Source: Methylophilales bacterium LSUCC0135
GTDB lineage: Bacteria; Pseudomonadota; Gammaproteobacteria; Burkholderiales; Methylophilaceae
NCBI GenBank assembly: GCA_001704575.1
Contig: MCAW01000014.1
Location: 1 to 55,510 of the forward strand
Length of the DNA: 55,510 nucleotides
Direction: 5' to 3'
Every line of letters starts with the position of its first letter. Position 1 is the stretch's first letter. The notes under the pieces were generated by a model, which saw nothing but the letters and a program-made list of their open reading frames with translations, had not been told where the DNA came from and searched no databases. Shown here in pieces: positions 9,008-16,942 of the stretch. The position numbers and the translations under genes were made by a program.

Positions 9008-9742
9008 TTATCCGCTGCTGCCGGTTGCGGCCGCGCTGACATCTCCGACATCGCTGGCATCGCTGACGATACGGCCGTCTTCCATGCGCAACTGGCGTCT
9101 GGCACGGGCACCGAGTGCCTGATCGTGAGTGACCACTATCAGGGTCATGCCCTGAGCATTCAGTGCTTCCAGCAGGCGGACCACTTCTTCACCGGTGGCG
9201 CGGTCGAGGTTGCCGGTCGGCTCATCCGCCAGCAATACCGCAGGGCGCAGAATCGTCGCCCGCGCAATCGCCACGCGTTGGCGCTGGCCGCCGGATAGCT
9301 GGTTGGGTAGATGGTGCGCACGATCGGTGAGGCCGTATTCCTGCAGGGCCTGCTTCACGCGCCTTGCGCGCTCGGCGGCAGGAACGCCGGCCAGCACTAA
9401 CGGCAGTTCAATGTTGGCAGCGGCTGTCAGTCGCGGAATCAGGTGAAAGCTCTGGAAAATGAAGCCGATCCGCTCGCTGCGTACTTTTGCCTGCTCGTCC
9501 GGTTTCAAGGTCGTAACGTCGCGGCCTTCAAGCAGGTAGGTGCCGGCATCCGGCCGGTCGAGCAGGCCGATCATGTTGAGCAGGGTGGATTTGCCGGAAC
9601 CGGAAGGCCCCATGACGGCGATATATTCGCTCGGGCTGATATGCAGATCGACGTTGCGCAGCGCCTGCACCTTGCTGTCGCCCAGATAGAACGTGCGTTC
9701 CAGGCCATGCAGCGAGATCAGGCTTGCGGCATCATCCTGCAT
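9008..9742 (-). CDS. ABC transporter ATP-binding protein, MacB/LolD type
   Basis: A 244-residue nucleotide-binding subunit. Walker [10 protein letters not shown] is at 45-53, the Q-loop at about 97 (FIFQSFH), the ABC signature LSGGQ at 149-153, Walker B VLLADEP at 169-175, and the H-loop VVTHD follows. The segment after Walker A ([20 protein letters not shown]) is typical of the MacB/LolD/FtsE group. It lies 7 nt after the adaptor gene and 4 nt before the first permease, so it should energise the tripartite exporter encoded here. The last residues are Ala/Gly/Ser rich and probably unstructured. Confidence 0.95.
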   Translation of the reverse strand: MQDDAASLISLHGLERTFYLGDSKVQALRNVDLHISPSEYIAVMGPSGSGKSTLLNMIGLLDRPDAGTYLLEGRDVTTLKPDEQAKVRSERIGFIFQSFHLIPRLTAAANIELPLVLAGVPAAERARRVKQALQEYGLTDRAHHLPNQLSGGQRQRVAIARATILRPAVLLADEPTGNLDRATGEEVVRLLEALNAQGMTLIVVTHDQALGARARRQLRMEDGRIVSDASDVGDVSAAATGSSG

Positions 9743-9749
9743 GATGATG

Positions 9750-10895
9750 CTAATTTCCGTCGACCGTTTCCGGGCTGACCAGGGCGCCGGCTTTGACCCC
9801 CTCGCGCTCCAGCGACGAGACGATGCGATCTCCCTGCGTCAGGCCTTCCGTCACCTCGGTGAATTCCCAGTTGCTGATACCGGTCTTGATCGTGCGCTGC
9901 TCCAGGGTGTGATCCTGCGGCCGGTAAAGCAGCACTTTGTTGCTTTCAAGAATCGCCGAGCTGGGAATGCGCAGGGTGTTCTCACGGCTGTCCAGCACGA
10001 TCTCGACATCCGCACTGTAGCCCACCAGCAGCAGTCCGGCGTCTTCCGGATTGTCCAGCGTCACCTCCACCTCCACCGTGCGTGCCTGTTTTTCGACGGC
10101 AACGACATAAGGTGCGATCCGTTTGACACGACCCGGCAATACCTTGCCGGGATAGGCGTCGAGCGAGACGCGCGCAGTCTGGCCGACATGAATTTTCGGC
10201 GCATCGATTTCATCCATCGGCGCTTCGATATAAAGACAGGAATCGTCGATCAGGTCGATCGCCGGTGGCGTTGCCACGCCTGGGGGGGACGGCGTCGTGT
10301 ATTCGCCGAGTTCGCCGACGATATCGGCGACGATGCCGTCGAACGGTGCGACCAGCACGGTGCGGTCCTGCTCGACCTTGGTCACGCTGACACGTGCCTG
10401 CGCCTGCACGACATCGGCTTTTGCCGCTTCACAGGCAGCACGACGCGATTGCGCCTCATAGCGTGCCTTTTCCTCAACACCGGTAGAAACAAAGCCGCGT
10501 TCGAACAGCTGGCGCTGGCGGGCGGCTTCGTGCTCGGCATTCTCCGCCATGCTGCAAGCCTCGGCGGCCCGTTTGCGGCTGCTCGCCACCTGGCTCTGCG
10601 CCAGCGTGCTTTGCGCTTTCTGATCATCGTTCCAGAGCTGCAACAGCACCTGACCCTTTTTGACGTGGTCGCCTTTCTTCACCCCAAGATAAGCAATGCG
10701 GCCGCCGCTGATCGGCGACAAGCGGGTGCGCTGGCAAGCCTCAACACTACCGGCGCGGGTGTTGGCGACGCTCGCTTCCACTTTGCCACGTTCGACTTCG
10801 ACCAGCGTGACCGGAACAGGCTGCGGGCGGTTGAACCACCAGAATGCGGTGCCGATCACGGCAAGACTGAGAATGATGAGGACAAAGCGGCGCAT
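9750..10895 (-). CDS. Periplasmic adaptor protein, HlyD/MacA family
   Basis: A 381-residue membrane fusion protein. An N-terminal membrane anchor (FVLIILSLAVIGTAFWWF) is followed by a biotinyl-lipoyl-like half (GGRIAYLGVKKGDHVKKG), a coiled-coil hairpin (about residues 85-170, rich in Ala, Gln and Glu), the second lipoyl half (VAPFDGIVADIVGELGEY), and a beta-barrel domain ending near SSLEREGVKAG. This fits the adaptor linking an inner-membrane MacB-type pump to an outer-membrane channel. No TolC-like gene is present in the window, so the outer-membrane partner must be elsewhere. It is the first gene of the export operon. Confidence 0.92.
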   Translation of the reverse strand: MRRFVLIILSLAVIGTAFWWFNRPQPVPVTLVEVERGKVEASVANTRAGSVEACQRTRLSPISGGRIAYLGVKKGDHVKKGQVLLQLWNDDQKAQSTLAQSQVASSRKRAAEACSMAENAEHEAARQRQLFERGFVSTGVEEKARYEAQSRRAACEAAKADVVQAQARVSVTKVEQDRTVLVAPFDGIVADIVGELGEYTTPSPPGVATPPAIDLIDDSCLYIEAPMDEIDAPKIHVGQTARVSLDAYPGKVLPGRVKRIAPYVVAVEKQARTVEVEVTLDNPEDAGLLLVGYSADVEIVLDSRENTLRIPSSAILESNKVLLYRPQDHTLEQRTIKTGISNWEFTEVTEGLTQGDRIVSSLEREGVKAGALVSPETVDGN

Positions 10896-11003
10896 GTTTT
10901 CGCAAACCCGGTGAAAACGGATAACTGCAAATTAACACATCACAGGCCGCTGTGGTTTGATGTGGGTCTATTCGCCGCGATATTTTGCAGCCGCTGCGAT
11001 GCG

Positions 11004-11594
11004 CTACCTGGCGTTCAGACTTTCGCCGGAAATGAGAAATTGCCCACCGGCAATATGGTGCAGCGTGCGCAGATCATCGTGCCCTTCGAAATGCCAGCGG
11101 CCTTCAGAAAACACGCGCTCGTCGGCCTGTGCGGCCACCACCTCGGCGAGAAACAGATCATAAGCATTCTGGATGTGCGGTTCCGCAATGACCCTGCATT
11201 CCAGCCAGGCGACACAGCCGCTGACCAGCGGTGCGGCGATCTCGCTGGCCGTGAAAGTTGGAATATCGAAAGCGGCAAACTTGTTTTCCAGTGATTTGCC
11301 CAGCAACTCGCGTCCGCTGCTATTGCCCACCCGCACCACCAGCGCTGCCTGCGCCCGGCACGGAACGTTGATGGCAAACGTACCGGAAGCTTCCATCAGT
11401 TCACGCGTGTAGGTGTTCTTGTCAATGACAATGGCGACCTTGGGTGGATCGAAATCCAGCGGCATGTTCCATGCGGCGGCCATGATGTTGCAGTGTGCGC
11501 CGTGGGCGGAAGTGACGAGCACAGTAGGGCCGTGGTTGAGGAGGCGATAGGCATGTGATGGATTGACGCCTGAAACGAAGCTTTGCCTGTTCAT
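11004..11594 (-). CDS. Flavin reductase-like FMN-binding protein
   Basis: A 196-residue member of the flavin reductase/FMN-binding split-barrel family (DUF447/RutF-like). Family features are the N-terminal NHGPTVLVTSAH stretch, the NIMAAAWNMPLDFDPPKVAIVI block that binds FMN, and TRELMEASGTFAINVP. Such proteins reduce free flavin with NAD(P)H or act as flavin stores; the exact substrate cannot be inferred. I chose the ATG at 11594 because it overlaps the toxin stop as ATGA, which implies translational coupling to the mazEF pair. An upstream in-frame start at 11681 would overlap the toxin gene heavily. Confidence 0.85.
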   Translation of the reverse strand: MNRQSFVSGVNPSHAYRLLNHGPTVLVTSAHGAHCNIMAAAWNMPLDFDPPKVAIVIDKNTYTRELMEASGTFAINVPCRAQAALVVRVGNSSGRELLGKSLENKFAAFDIPTFTASEIAAPLVSGCVAWLECRVIAEPHIQNAYDLFLAEVVAAQADERVFSEGRWHFEGHDDLRTLHHIAGGQFLISGESLNAR

Positions 11595-11899
11595 GCCAGC
11601 ATCTCCAGCAAAATCGGGTGCCATCGTTCCAGCGCGATATCTCCCATTTTTGCCCCCAACCTTTGTTTGTCTACGGTACATATCTGGTCGAGCAGGATGC
11701 GGGAGGGTTTGCCCTTGAATTCGACTTCCGGGCGGCAGCCCAGCGGCTGGCCTTTGCTGGTCAGTGGGGCGACGATGACGCGAGGTAGTACGGCGTTAAT
11801 GTCGTCGGGGGAGATGATGAGGGCGGGGCGAGTTTTGCGGATTTCCGTGCCTATGGTCGGGTCTAGGTTGACCCAATAGACTTCGCCGCGTTTTACCAT
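11591..11899 (-). CDS. mazF: MazF/PemK-family toxin (endoribonuclease)
   Basis: A 102-residue toxin of the MazF/PemK/ChpB type, normally a sequence-specific mRNA interferase. The N-terminal VKRGEVYWVNLDP and the RPALIISPD block with its conserved Arg are family hallmarks, followed by VIVAPLTSKGQP and the LLDQICTVDKQRL strand-helix. I chose the ATG at 11899 over the TTG at 11905: it gives a 7-nt overlap with the antitoxin stop and the usual MVKRGE N-terminus. It overlaps the flavin reductase at its 3' end by 4 nt. Confidence 0.93.
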   Translation of the reverse strand: MVKRGEVYWVNLDPTIGTEIRKTRPALIISPDDINAVLPRVIVAPLTSKGQPLGCRPEVEFKGKPSRILLDQICTVDKQRLGAKMGDIALERWHPILLEMLA

Positions 11900-12135
11900 T
11901 CCCAATCGGCCTGTTCTGTTTCCGTTTCCACCAGGTCATTCCAGGCGGATTCATCCTTGTTCGGGTCGTAGGCCGTGAACCAGTTCCTGCGCGGTTTGGT
12001 GTTGGCCGCCTCGATGATCAGGCGGTTGTTTTCAACATGCATGATGACCTCATCCTGAATGTTGCAGGCGGCAATCAGCGGTGCGGGGATCAGTATACCC
12101 TTGGAATTGCCGATTTTGCGGATAGCGGTTTTCAT
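11893..12135 (-). CDS. mazE: MazE/PemI-type antitoxin (AbrB fold)
   Basis: An 80-residue antitoxin. The N-terminal KTAIRKIGNSKGILIPAP is the swapped-hairpin AbrB/MazE DNA-binding fold. The C-terminal third is acidic (DPNKDESAWNDLVETETEQ), as expected for the tail that wraps around and neutralises MazF. The start is supported by an AGAGGTGAT Shine-Dalgarno sequence. A perfect 16-bp palindrome 25 nt upstream of the ATG is a likely operator for autorepression by the MazE or MazEF complex. Confidence 0.93.
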   Translation of the reverse strand: MKTAIRKIGNSKGILIPAPLIAACNIQDEVIMHVENNRLIIEAANTKPRRNWFTAYDPNKDESAWNDLVETETEQADWEW

Positions 12136-12159
12136 GTCATCACCTCTTGAATGTTAAAA

Positions 12160-12175
12160 CAATGTTATAACATTG
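12160..12175. promoter_or_regulatory. Perfect palindrome upstream of mazE, probable operator
   Basis: CAATGTTATAACATTG is its own reverse complement over all 16 bases. It lies 25 nt upstream of the mazE start and 18 nt from the glnS stop. AbrB-fold antitoxins typically bind palindromes next to their own promoter, so autoregulation is the natural reading. This is inferred, not shown. Confidence 0.65.
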
Positions 12176-12193
12176 CATGCCGGTGCAGCAAGC

Positions 12194-13990
12194 CTATTTT
12201 TGCCAGGCATCCCGCAGTGTCACCGTGCGGTTGAATACCGGCTTGCCGGCGACGCTGTCTTTCCTGTCTGCAACAAAATAGCCGTGCCGTTCGAACTGGA
12301 AGGTTTCTTCCGGTTTTGCGTCTTTCAGCGCCGGTTCGAGTTGGGCGGTGATGACCTTGACCGAGTCCGGGTTGAGGTCGTCCAGGTAGTTGCGGTCGCC
12401 CGCGCCGGGATGGGCTTCCTTGAACAATCGATCATACAAGCGCACTTCTGCCGCATAGGCATGCGCGGCGGAAACCCAGTGGATGTTGCCTTTGACCTTG
12501 ACGCTATCTGCGCCCGCTGTGCCGGATTTGGTATCTGGCAGGTATTCGCAATGCACGGTAGTGACATTCCCGTCAGCATCTTTTTCGCAGCCGGTGCATT
12601 TGATCACGTAGCCGTAACGCAGGCGCACCATGTTGCCGGGAAACAGGCGGAAATAACCCTTGCTCGGTTCTTCCATGAAGTCTTCGCGCTCGATCCACAG
12701 TTCCTTCGAAAGCGGTACCACGCGTTTGCCGGTTTCCGGCTGTTGCGGGTGATTGGGGGCAAAGCAGTCTTCCGTTGATCCTTCCGGATAGTTATCAATG
12801 ACCAGTTTGATCGGGTCGAGCACGGCGATACGACGCATCGCACTCTCGTTCAGCACTTCGCGCATGCAGTCTTCGAGGATGGTGTATTCGATCCACGAAT
12901 CCGCCTTGGATACGCCGATGCGGTCGGTGAAGAGTTTGAAGCCCGCTGCGGTGTAACCGCGACGACGGGCGCCGGCAAGGGTCGGCAGGCGTGGGTCGTC
13001 CCAGCCGTTCACATGCTTGTTCTCGACCAGTTCGATCAGTTTGCGCTTGGAGAGCACGACGTAGGTGAGATTGAGGCGGGCGAATTCGTACTGCCTTGGC
13101 AGCGGGTGCGCGAGTAAACCGCGCTGCTCATTTCCGCCAACGTCCTCGGTTGGCTTGGCCAGACGTTCCAGTACCCAGTCGTAGAACGGCCGCTGGTCTT
13201 CGAATTCAAGCGTGCAGATGGAGTGCGTGACGCCTTCGAGCGCGTCTTCCAGCGGGTGCGCGTAGGTATACATCGGGTAGATGCACCATTGGTCGCCGGT
13301 GTTGTGGTGGGTGGCGCGCTTGATGCGGTAAATGGCAGGGTCGCGCAGATTGATGTTGGGCGAAGCCATGTCGATCTTCGCGCGCAGCACCATGCTGCCA
13401 TCGGCGTGCTTGCCATCGCGCATTTCGCGGAAGAGGGCGAGGTTTTCATCCGGGCTGCGGTTGCGCCAGGGTGAATCCTTGCCAGGTTCGGTCAGGTTGC
13501 CGCGGTTGGCGCGCATTTCTTCGGCGCTTTGCTGGTCGACATAGGCGTGCCCGGCCGTGATCAGATATTCCGCTGCACGGTACATGAAGTCGAAATAGTT
13601 GCTGGCGAAATAAAGATGCGAAGCGCCGTATTTTTGCCAGCCGAAGCCCAGCCATTGCACCATCTCGATGATGCTGTCGACGTATTCCTGTTCTTCCTTT
13701 TCCGGGTTGGTGTCGTCGAAACGCATGTGGCATACGCCGTCATAATCACGGGCGAGGCCGAAATTGAGGAAAATGCTCTTGGCATGGCCGATATGCAGAT
13801 AGCCGTTCGGTTCTGGCGGGAAGCGTGTGCGGATCTTTGCCGGGTCGGGCTCGCCCTTGGCGTGGTGTTCAGCATCGCCCGGCGTGCCTGCCCAGCGGCG
13901 TGAGGCGTTGGTGCCGAGTTCGAGATCGCGCTCGACGATGTTGCGAATAAAGTTGGCGCCTGGCGCCACGGCTGTTTTTTCTGAGGACAT
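12194..13990 (-). CDS. glnS: Glutaminyl-tRNA synthetase
   Basis: Charges tRNA-Gln with glutamine in the cytoplasm. The 598-residue class I synthetase has the PEPNGYLHIGHAKSI block with HIGH at 66-69. The KMSKS equivalent is VLSKRKL near residue 313. Specificity blocks are present: FDDTNP, the IEYTILEDCMREVLN segment and the C-terminal anticodon-binding beta barrels (LWIEREDFMEEPSKGYFRLFPG). It is slightly longer than E. coli GlnS (554), with an N-terminal extension of about 30 residues. Its presence implies direct charging of tRNA-Gln in this organism. It diverges from birA and ends 58 nt from mazE. Confidence 0.98.
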   Translation of the reverse strand: MSSEKTAVAPGANFIRNIVERDLELGTNASRRWAGTPGDAEHHAKGEPDPAKIRTRFPPEPNGYLHIGHAKSIFLNFGLARDYDGVCHMRFDDTNPEKEEQEYVDSIIEMVQWLGFGWQKYGASHLYFASNYFDFMYRAAEYLITAGHAYVDQQSAEEMRANRGNLTEPGKDSPWRNRSPDENLALFREMRDGKHADGSMVLRAKIDMASPNINLRDPAIYRIKRATHHNTGDQWCIYPMYTYAHPLEDALEGVTHSICTLEFEDQRPFYDWVLERLAKPTEDVGGNEQRGLLAHPLPRQYEFARLNLTYVVLSKRKLIELVENKHVNGWDDPRLPTLAGARRRGYTAAGFKLFTDRIGVSKADSWIEYTILEDCMREVLNESAMRRIAVLDPIKLVIDNYPEGSTEDCFAPNHPQQPETGKRVVPLSKELWIEREDFMEEPSKGYFRLFPGNMVRLRYGYVIKCTGCEKDADGNVTTVHCEYLPDTKSGTAGADSVKVKGNIHWVSAAHAYAAEVRLYDRLFKEAHPGAGDRNYLDDLNPDSVKVITAQLEPALKDAKPEETFQFERHGYFVADRKDSVAGKPVFNRTVTLRDAWQK

Positions 13991-14038
13991 GATGGATGCA
14001 GGAAAAGTAATAGCGCTATTTTACACGCTAGCGCCAGG

Positions 14039-14062
14039 CTTAAGGACTTCCTTAAGGACTTC
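14039..14062. repeat. 12-bp tandem direct repeat in the glnS-birA intergenic region
   Basis: CTTAAGGACTTC occurs twice in immediate succession. Each unit contains the small palindrome CTTAAG. It sits 41 nt upstream of birA and about 50 nt upstream of glnS, so it could be a paired regulator site. A GCGCTA/TAGCGC inverted repeat lies just to its left (about 14013-14033). Confidence 0.6.
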
Positions 14063-14103
14063 TCTCGCTGTGCTAATATCGGTCACAAATACCGAACCGA
14101 AAA

Positions 14104-15096
14104 ATGAATACACTGACCTTTCCCATACTGCGTTTGCTGGCTGACGGCCGCTTTCATTCCGGTGAGGCGATCGCCCGGCATTTCAGGGTGACGCGCACGA
14201 CGGTATGGAACGCCTTGCAGGAGGCAGAAGCGCTGGGCGTGCAGATTTTCTCCGTGCGCGGCCGCGGCTACCGGCTGCCGGAACCAGTCGCTTGGCTGGA
14301 CCGCGATGCAGTGCTCGACGCCATCGGCGAACAGCGTGCCTGGTTCAGGCTGGAGTTGCACGACCATCTGGAATCGACCAACAGTTATCTGATGAAACAG
14401 GCTGCGCTTGGTGCGCCGCATGCAAGCTGTGTCGCGGCATCCCTGCAAACCCGCGGTCGTGGCCGTCGCGGCCGGGCATGGCAATCCGGCTTGGGTGCCA
14501 GCCTGACCTTCTCCCTGTTGTGGCGGTTTCAGTCCGGCGCGGCTGCGCTTTCAGGTTTGAGCCTGGCTGTGGGCGTCGCCATGGTGCGGAGTTTTCGTGA
14601 CCTCGGCGTTGCAGAGGCACAACTCAAATGGCCTAACGATCTGGTGGTCAGGCAGCAGGGCCAATACCGCAAACTGGCGGGGATTCTGATCGAATTGCAA
14701 GGCGATATGGAAGGCCCGAGTGCAGCGGTGATCGGTATCGGCGTCAATCTGCACCTGCCGGAGCAGGTCAAAAAGCATATCGATCAGCCTGCGATCGATC
14801 TCGCCGCCGTGCGTGCGGAAGCTGCCAACCCCAGTCAACTTCTCGGTCTGCTGTTGAAAAACATGGGGCAGACGCTGAGCGAATTCGAACAGCGCGGTTT
14901 TGCAGCCGTCAGCGATGAATGGACGCAACACCATGCTTACCACAATCAACCGGTGCGCATGCTGTTGCCGGACGGGCGCGAGTTGGAGGGCGTGGCGCGC
15001 GGCGTCGCGGATGACGGCATTCTGCTGGTGGAAACCGCCGCCGGCCTGCAGCGATTTTCTGCGGGCGAGATCAGCTTGCGTGGGGTGACAGCGTGA
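14104..15096 (+). CDS. birA: Biotin-protein ligase / biotin operon repressor BirA
   Basis: A 330-residue bifunctional protein. Residues 1-60 form a winged helix-turn-helix (GEAIARHFRVTRTTVWNALQ) that in homologues represses biotin genes. The ligase core follows with ESTNSYL, the nucleotide-binding GRGRRGRAW loop near residue 120 and the KWPNDLVV catalytic Lys motif. A C-terminal SH3-like domain ends near residue 325. It makes biotinyl-AMP and attaches biotin to acyl carriers such as AccB. It overlaps coaX by 4 nt (GTGA), so the genes are co-translated. Confidence 0.96.
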   Translation: MNTLTFPILRLLADGRFHSGEAIARHFRVTRTTVWNALQEAEALGVQIFSVRGRGYRLPEPVAWLDRDAVLDAIGEQRAWFRLELHDHLESTNSYLMKQAALGAPHASCVAASLQTRGRGRRGRAWQSGLGASLTFSLLWRFQSGAAALSGLSLAVGVAMVRSFRDLGVAEAQLKWPNDLVVRQQGQYRKLAGILIELQGDMEGPSAAVIGIGVNLHLPEQVKKHIDQPAIDLAAVRAEAANPSQLLGLLLKNMGQTLSEFEQRGFAAVSDEWTQHHAYHNQPVRMLLPDGRELEGVARGVADDGILLVETAAGLQRFSAGEISLRGVTA

Positions 15097-15887
15097 TACT
15101 GACCATCGATGCGGGCAACACCCGCACCAAATGGGCGGTGTTCGATGTCGCCAATGCGGTCGTGGCCAGCGGAACCTTGTTTGATGCAGCACCCGGCAGC
15201 CCTCCTGCCGAATGGGCCCTGTGTTCGCTTGCCGTTGTTTCCAATGTGGCAGGCGACAATGTTGCCCTGAAGATCAAGGCATTGCTTGATACTACCGGTA
15301 AGGCAGGCGAATCGCTGAAGCAGATATGGGTTACATCGCAGCCGTCCGGTTTCGGTATCCGCAATGCTTATGAAACACCGCATTTGCTCGGCAGCGACCG
15401 CTGGGCGGCGATGGTGGGTGCCCGGCAGTATTGTCAGCAGCACTGTCTGGTGGTGAACGCAGGCACGGCATTGACCATTGATGTCTTGCAGCATGAGGCA
15501 GCGACCGCTACCCATCACTTCATCGGCGGTGCGATCGTTCCCGGTTTGCAGCTGATGTGCCAATCATTGGTGCAGGGCACGCGCAACATCGCGCAGGCCA
15601 TCGGTCACAGCGGGCGTGATATTGATTTCCCACGCTGCACCGAAGATGCCATTTACAGCGGCGCCTTGCTGGCGATGGCCGGCGCGGTCGAACAGATGGC
15701 CGGGCGGCTCAGTCGTGTCACCGCAGCGCCGGTGCGCTGTATCATCGCCGGTGGAGATGCGGCTTTGCTGGCAGACAAGTTGCAGGGCGGCACCGGCATC
15801 GGTGATATCGTTATCATCGAAGATCTGGTGATGCGCGGCTTGTTGGTGATAGGCCGCGATACGGAGAGCGGAAGTTGGATGCGATGA
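15093..15887 (+). CDS. coaX: Type III pantothenate kinase
   Basis: Phosphorylates pantothenate in the first step of coenzyme A synthesis. The 264-residue protein belongs to the ASKHA-fold CoaX family: N-terminal phosphate loop DAGNTRTKWAV, SDRWAAMVGAR with the conserved Asp, NAGTALTIDVL, FIGGAIVPG, and a C-terminal AGGDA block. It starts with GTG overlapping the birA stop. The birA-coaX pairing is common in beta- and gammaproteobacteria and links two cofactor functions. Confidence 0.96.
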   Translation: MILTIDAGNTRTKWAVFDVANAVVASGTLFDAAPGSPPAEWALCSLAVVSNVAGDNVALKIKALLDTTGKAGESLKQIWVTSQPSGFGIRNAYETPHLLGSDRWAAMVGARQYCQQHCLVVNAGTALTIDVLQHEAATATHHFIGGAIVPGLQLMCQSLVQGTRNIAQAIGHSGRDIDFPRCTEDAIYSGALLAMAGAVEQMAGRLSRVTAAPVRCIIAGGDAALLADKLQGGTGIGDIVIIEDLVMRGLLVIGRDTESGSWMR

Positions 15888-16546
15888 AGTGGCTGATCAT
15901 ATTTTTGCTGTTGGGCAATGCATTGCTGTTTGCCGGTTTCAATCTGTTGCCGCGTTCGGGCGTGGCGCTGCAAATAGAGTCCGAACCCTTGCATGCGGAA
16001 AAAATCCGGCTCTTGAGCCCGCAGGAGATCAGCGCGCTGCCGTTAATACGATTGCCGGTGCAGGCCCCCGTGACAACACCTGAGCAAACGGCCTGCTATG
16101 AGTGGGGCACTTTCTCCCGTACGAAGCTGGCCGCCGCGCGCAGTTTTCTGAACAGTTACGCGCTGGAGGTCAGGGTTCTCCAGCAAACAGCGGCAGAATC
16201 CAGGCGCTATTGGGTCTATGTTCCGCCGCTGGCTGATGAAGCAGCCGCGCAAACGAGGGCAGAAGAACTACGCCAGCGCGGTGTCACAGAGATTTATGTG
16301 GTGCAGGACGAGCAGTTCCGCAACGCGATATCGCTCGGGGTGTTCAAGGATGAGCAATTAGCGACTAAACTGTTGGAAGAGTTAAATAGCAAAGGGGTGG
16401 TTTCAGCAGTAAAAGGGGTGCGCAATCAGGAACAAGGCCGCGCCAGTCTTTACATCAGCAATATGCCGTCGAAGCTGATGCCGGAGCTGGAAAAGCTGCA
16501 GCCGGAATATCCCGGGAGCGAACTTAAACAAGTCACTTGCCGATAG
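15884..16546 (+). CDS. SPOR domain-containing membrane protein
   Basis: A 220-residue protein with an N-terminal membrane helix (WLIIFLLLGNALLFAGF) and a periplasmic region. The segment from about residue 65 to 150 resembles a SPOR domain: CYEWGTFS, a repeated RYWVYVPPLADEAAAQTRAEELRQ pattern and the FRNAISLGVFKDEQLA strand typical of these peptidoglycan-binding folds. SPOR domains recognise denuded glycans at division sites. I chose the ATG at 15884, which overlaps the coaX stop as ATGA, over a TTG at 15875. It is the third gene of the birA-coaX operon, an arrangement seen in related genomes. Confidence 0.82.
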   Translation: MKWLIIFLLLGNALLFAGFNLLPRSGVALQIESEPLHAEKIRLLSPQEISALPLIRLPVQAPVTTPEQTACYEWGTFSRTKLAAARSFLNSYALEVRVLQQTAAESRRYWVYVPPLADEAAAQTRAEELRQRGVTEIYVVQDEQFRNAISLGVFKDEQLATKLLEELNSKGVVSAVKGVRNQEQGRASLYISNMPSKLMPELEKLQPEYPGSELKQVTCR

Positions 16547-16554
16547 GAGGCATT

Positions 16555-16887
16555 ATGAGTTTCTTCAAAAACATGCTTAAAAAACTTGCCCTTGCCGCTG
16601 CCGTGGTGGCGGGCAAGAAAATCGTCACCAATGTCATGAACCGCAGGCACGATAGCCTAGAAACGCCGAAAACGACCTCACCGAGACCGGCAGCGCAGCC
16701 TGCGGCAAAACCATCGGCGAGCAAACCGACGCAGAAAAAACCGGCTGCCAAGCCAAAATCGCCGGCTAAACCGAAGGCCCCGGCGACAGCCAAAGCACCT
16801 GCAAAACCCAAAACAGCAGCCAAACCCAAAACAGCAGCCAAACCTGCAACGGCCAAACCGGCAGCAGATCCCGCAGAAAAAACTTAA
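16555..16887 (+). CDS. Small Lys/Ala/Pro-rich protein, histone H1-like tail
   Basis: A 110-residue protein. Residues 1-30 contain a hydrophobic and basic helix (LALAAAVVAGKKIVTNVM) that could lie on or cross the membrane. Residues 45-105 are almost wholly Lys, Ala and Pro with repeated PKxAAKP units, like histone H1-type tails. The start is fixed by an AGGAGG Shine-Dalgarno 5-6 nt upstream of the ATG; a TTG at 16537 is less likely. It could bind nucleic acid or an anionic polymer, or bridge the envelope. It ends the birA-coaX-SPOR operon and is followed by a strong terminator. Confidence 0.75.
   Translation: MSFFKNMLKKLALAAAVVAGKKIVTNVMNRRHDSLETPKTTSPRPAAQPAAKPSASKPTQKKPAAKPKSPAKPKAPATAKAPAKPKTAAKPKTAAKPATAKPAADPAEKT
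16807..16842 (+). repeat. Perfect 18-bp tandem repeat inside the H1-like gene
   Basis: CCCAAAACAGCAGCCAAA occurs twice in a row, encoding two identical Pro-Lys-Thr-Ala-Ala-Lys units. The identity at DNA level suggests recent slippage or unequal exchange, so the tail length may vary between strains. Confidence 0.85.
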
Positions 16888-16920
16888 AACCCCGGGCAGC
16901 CGCGCCGCGCCGGGGTTTTT
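16886..16920. terminator. Rho-independent terminator between convergent operons
   Basis: AAAACCCCGG pairs with CCGGGGTTTT around a GC-rich loop, followed by T residues. With A and T runs on both sides it can work in both directions, ending the birA operon on the plus strand and lpdA on the minus strand. Confidence 0.85.
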
Positions 16921-16942
16921 TGCTTGTAACGTCAGGCCTTGA

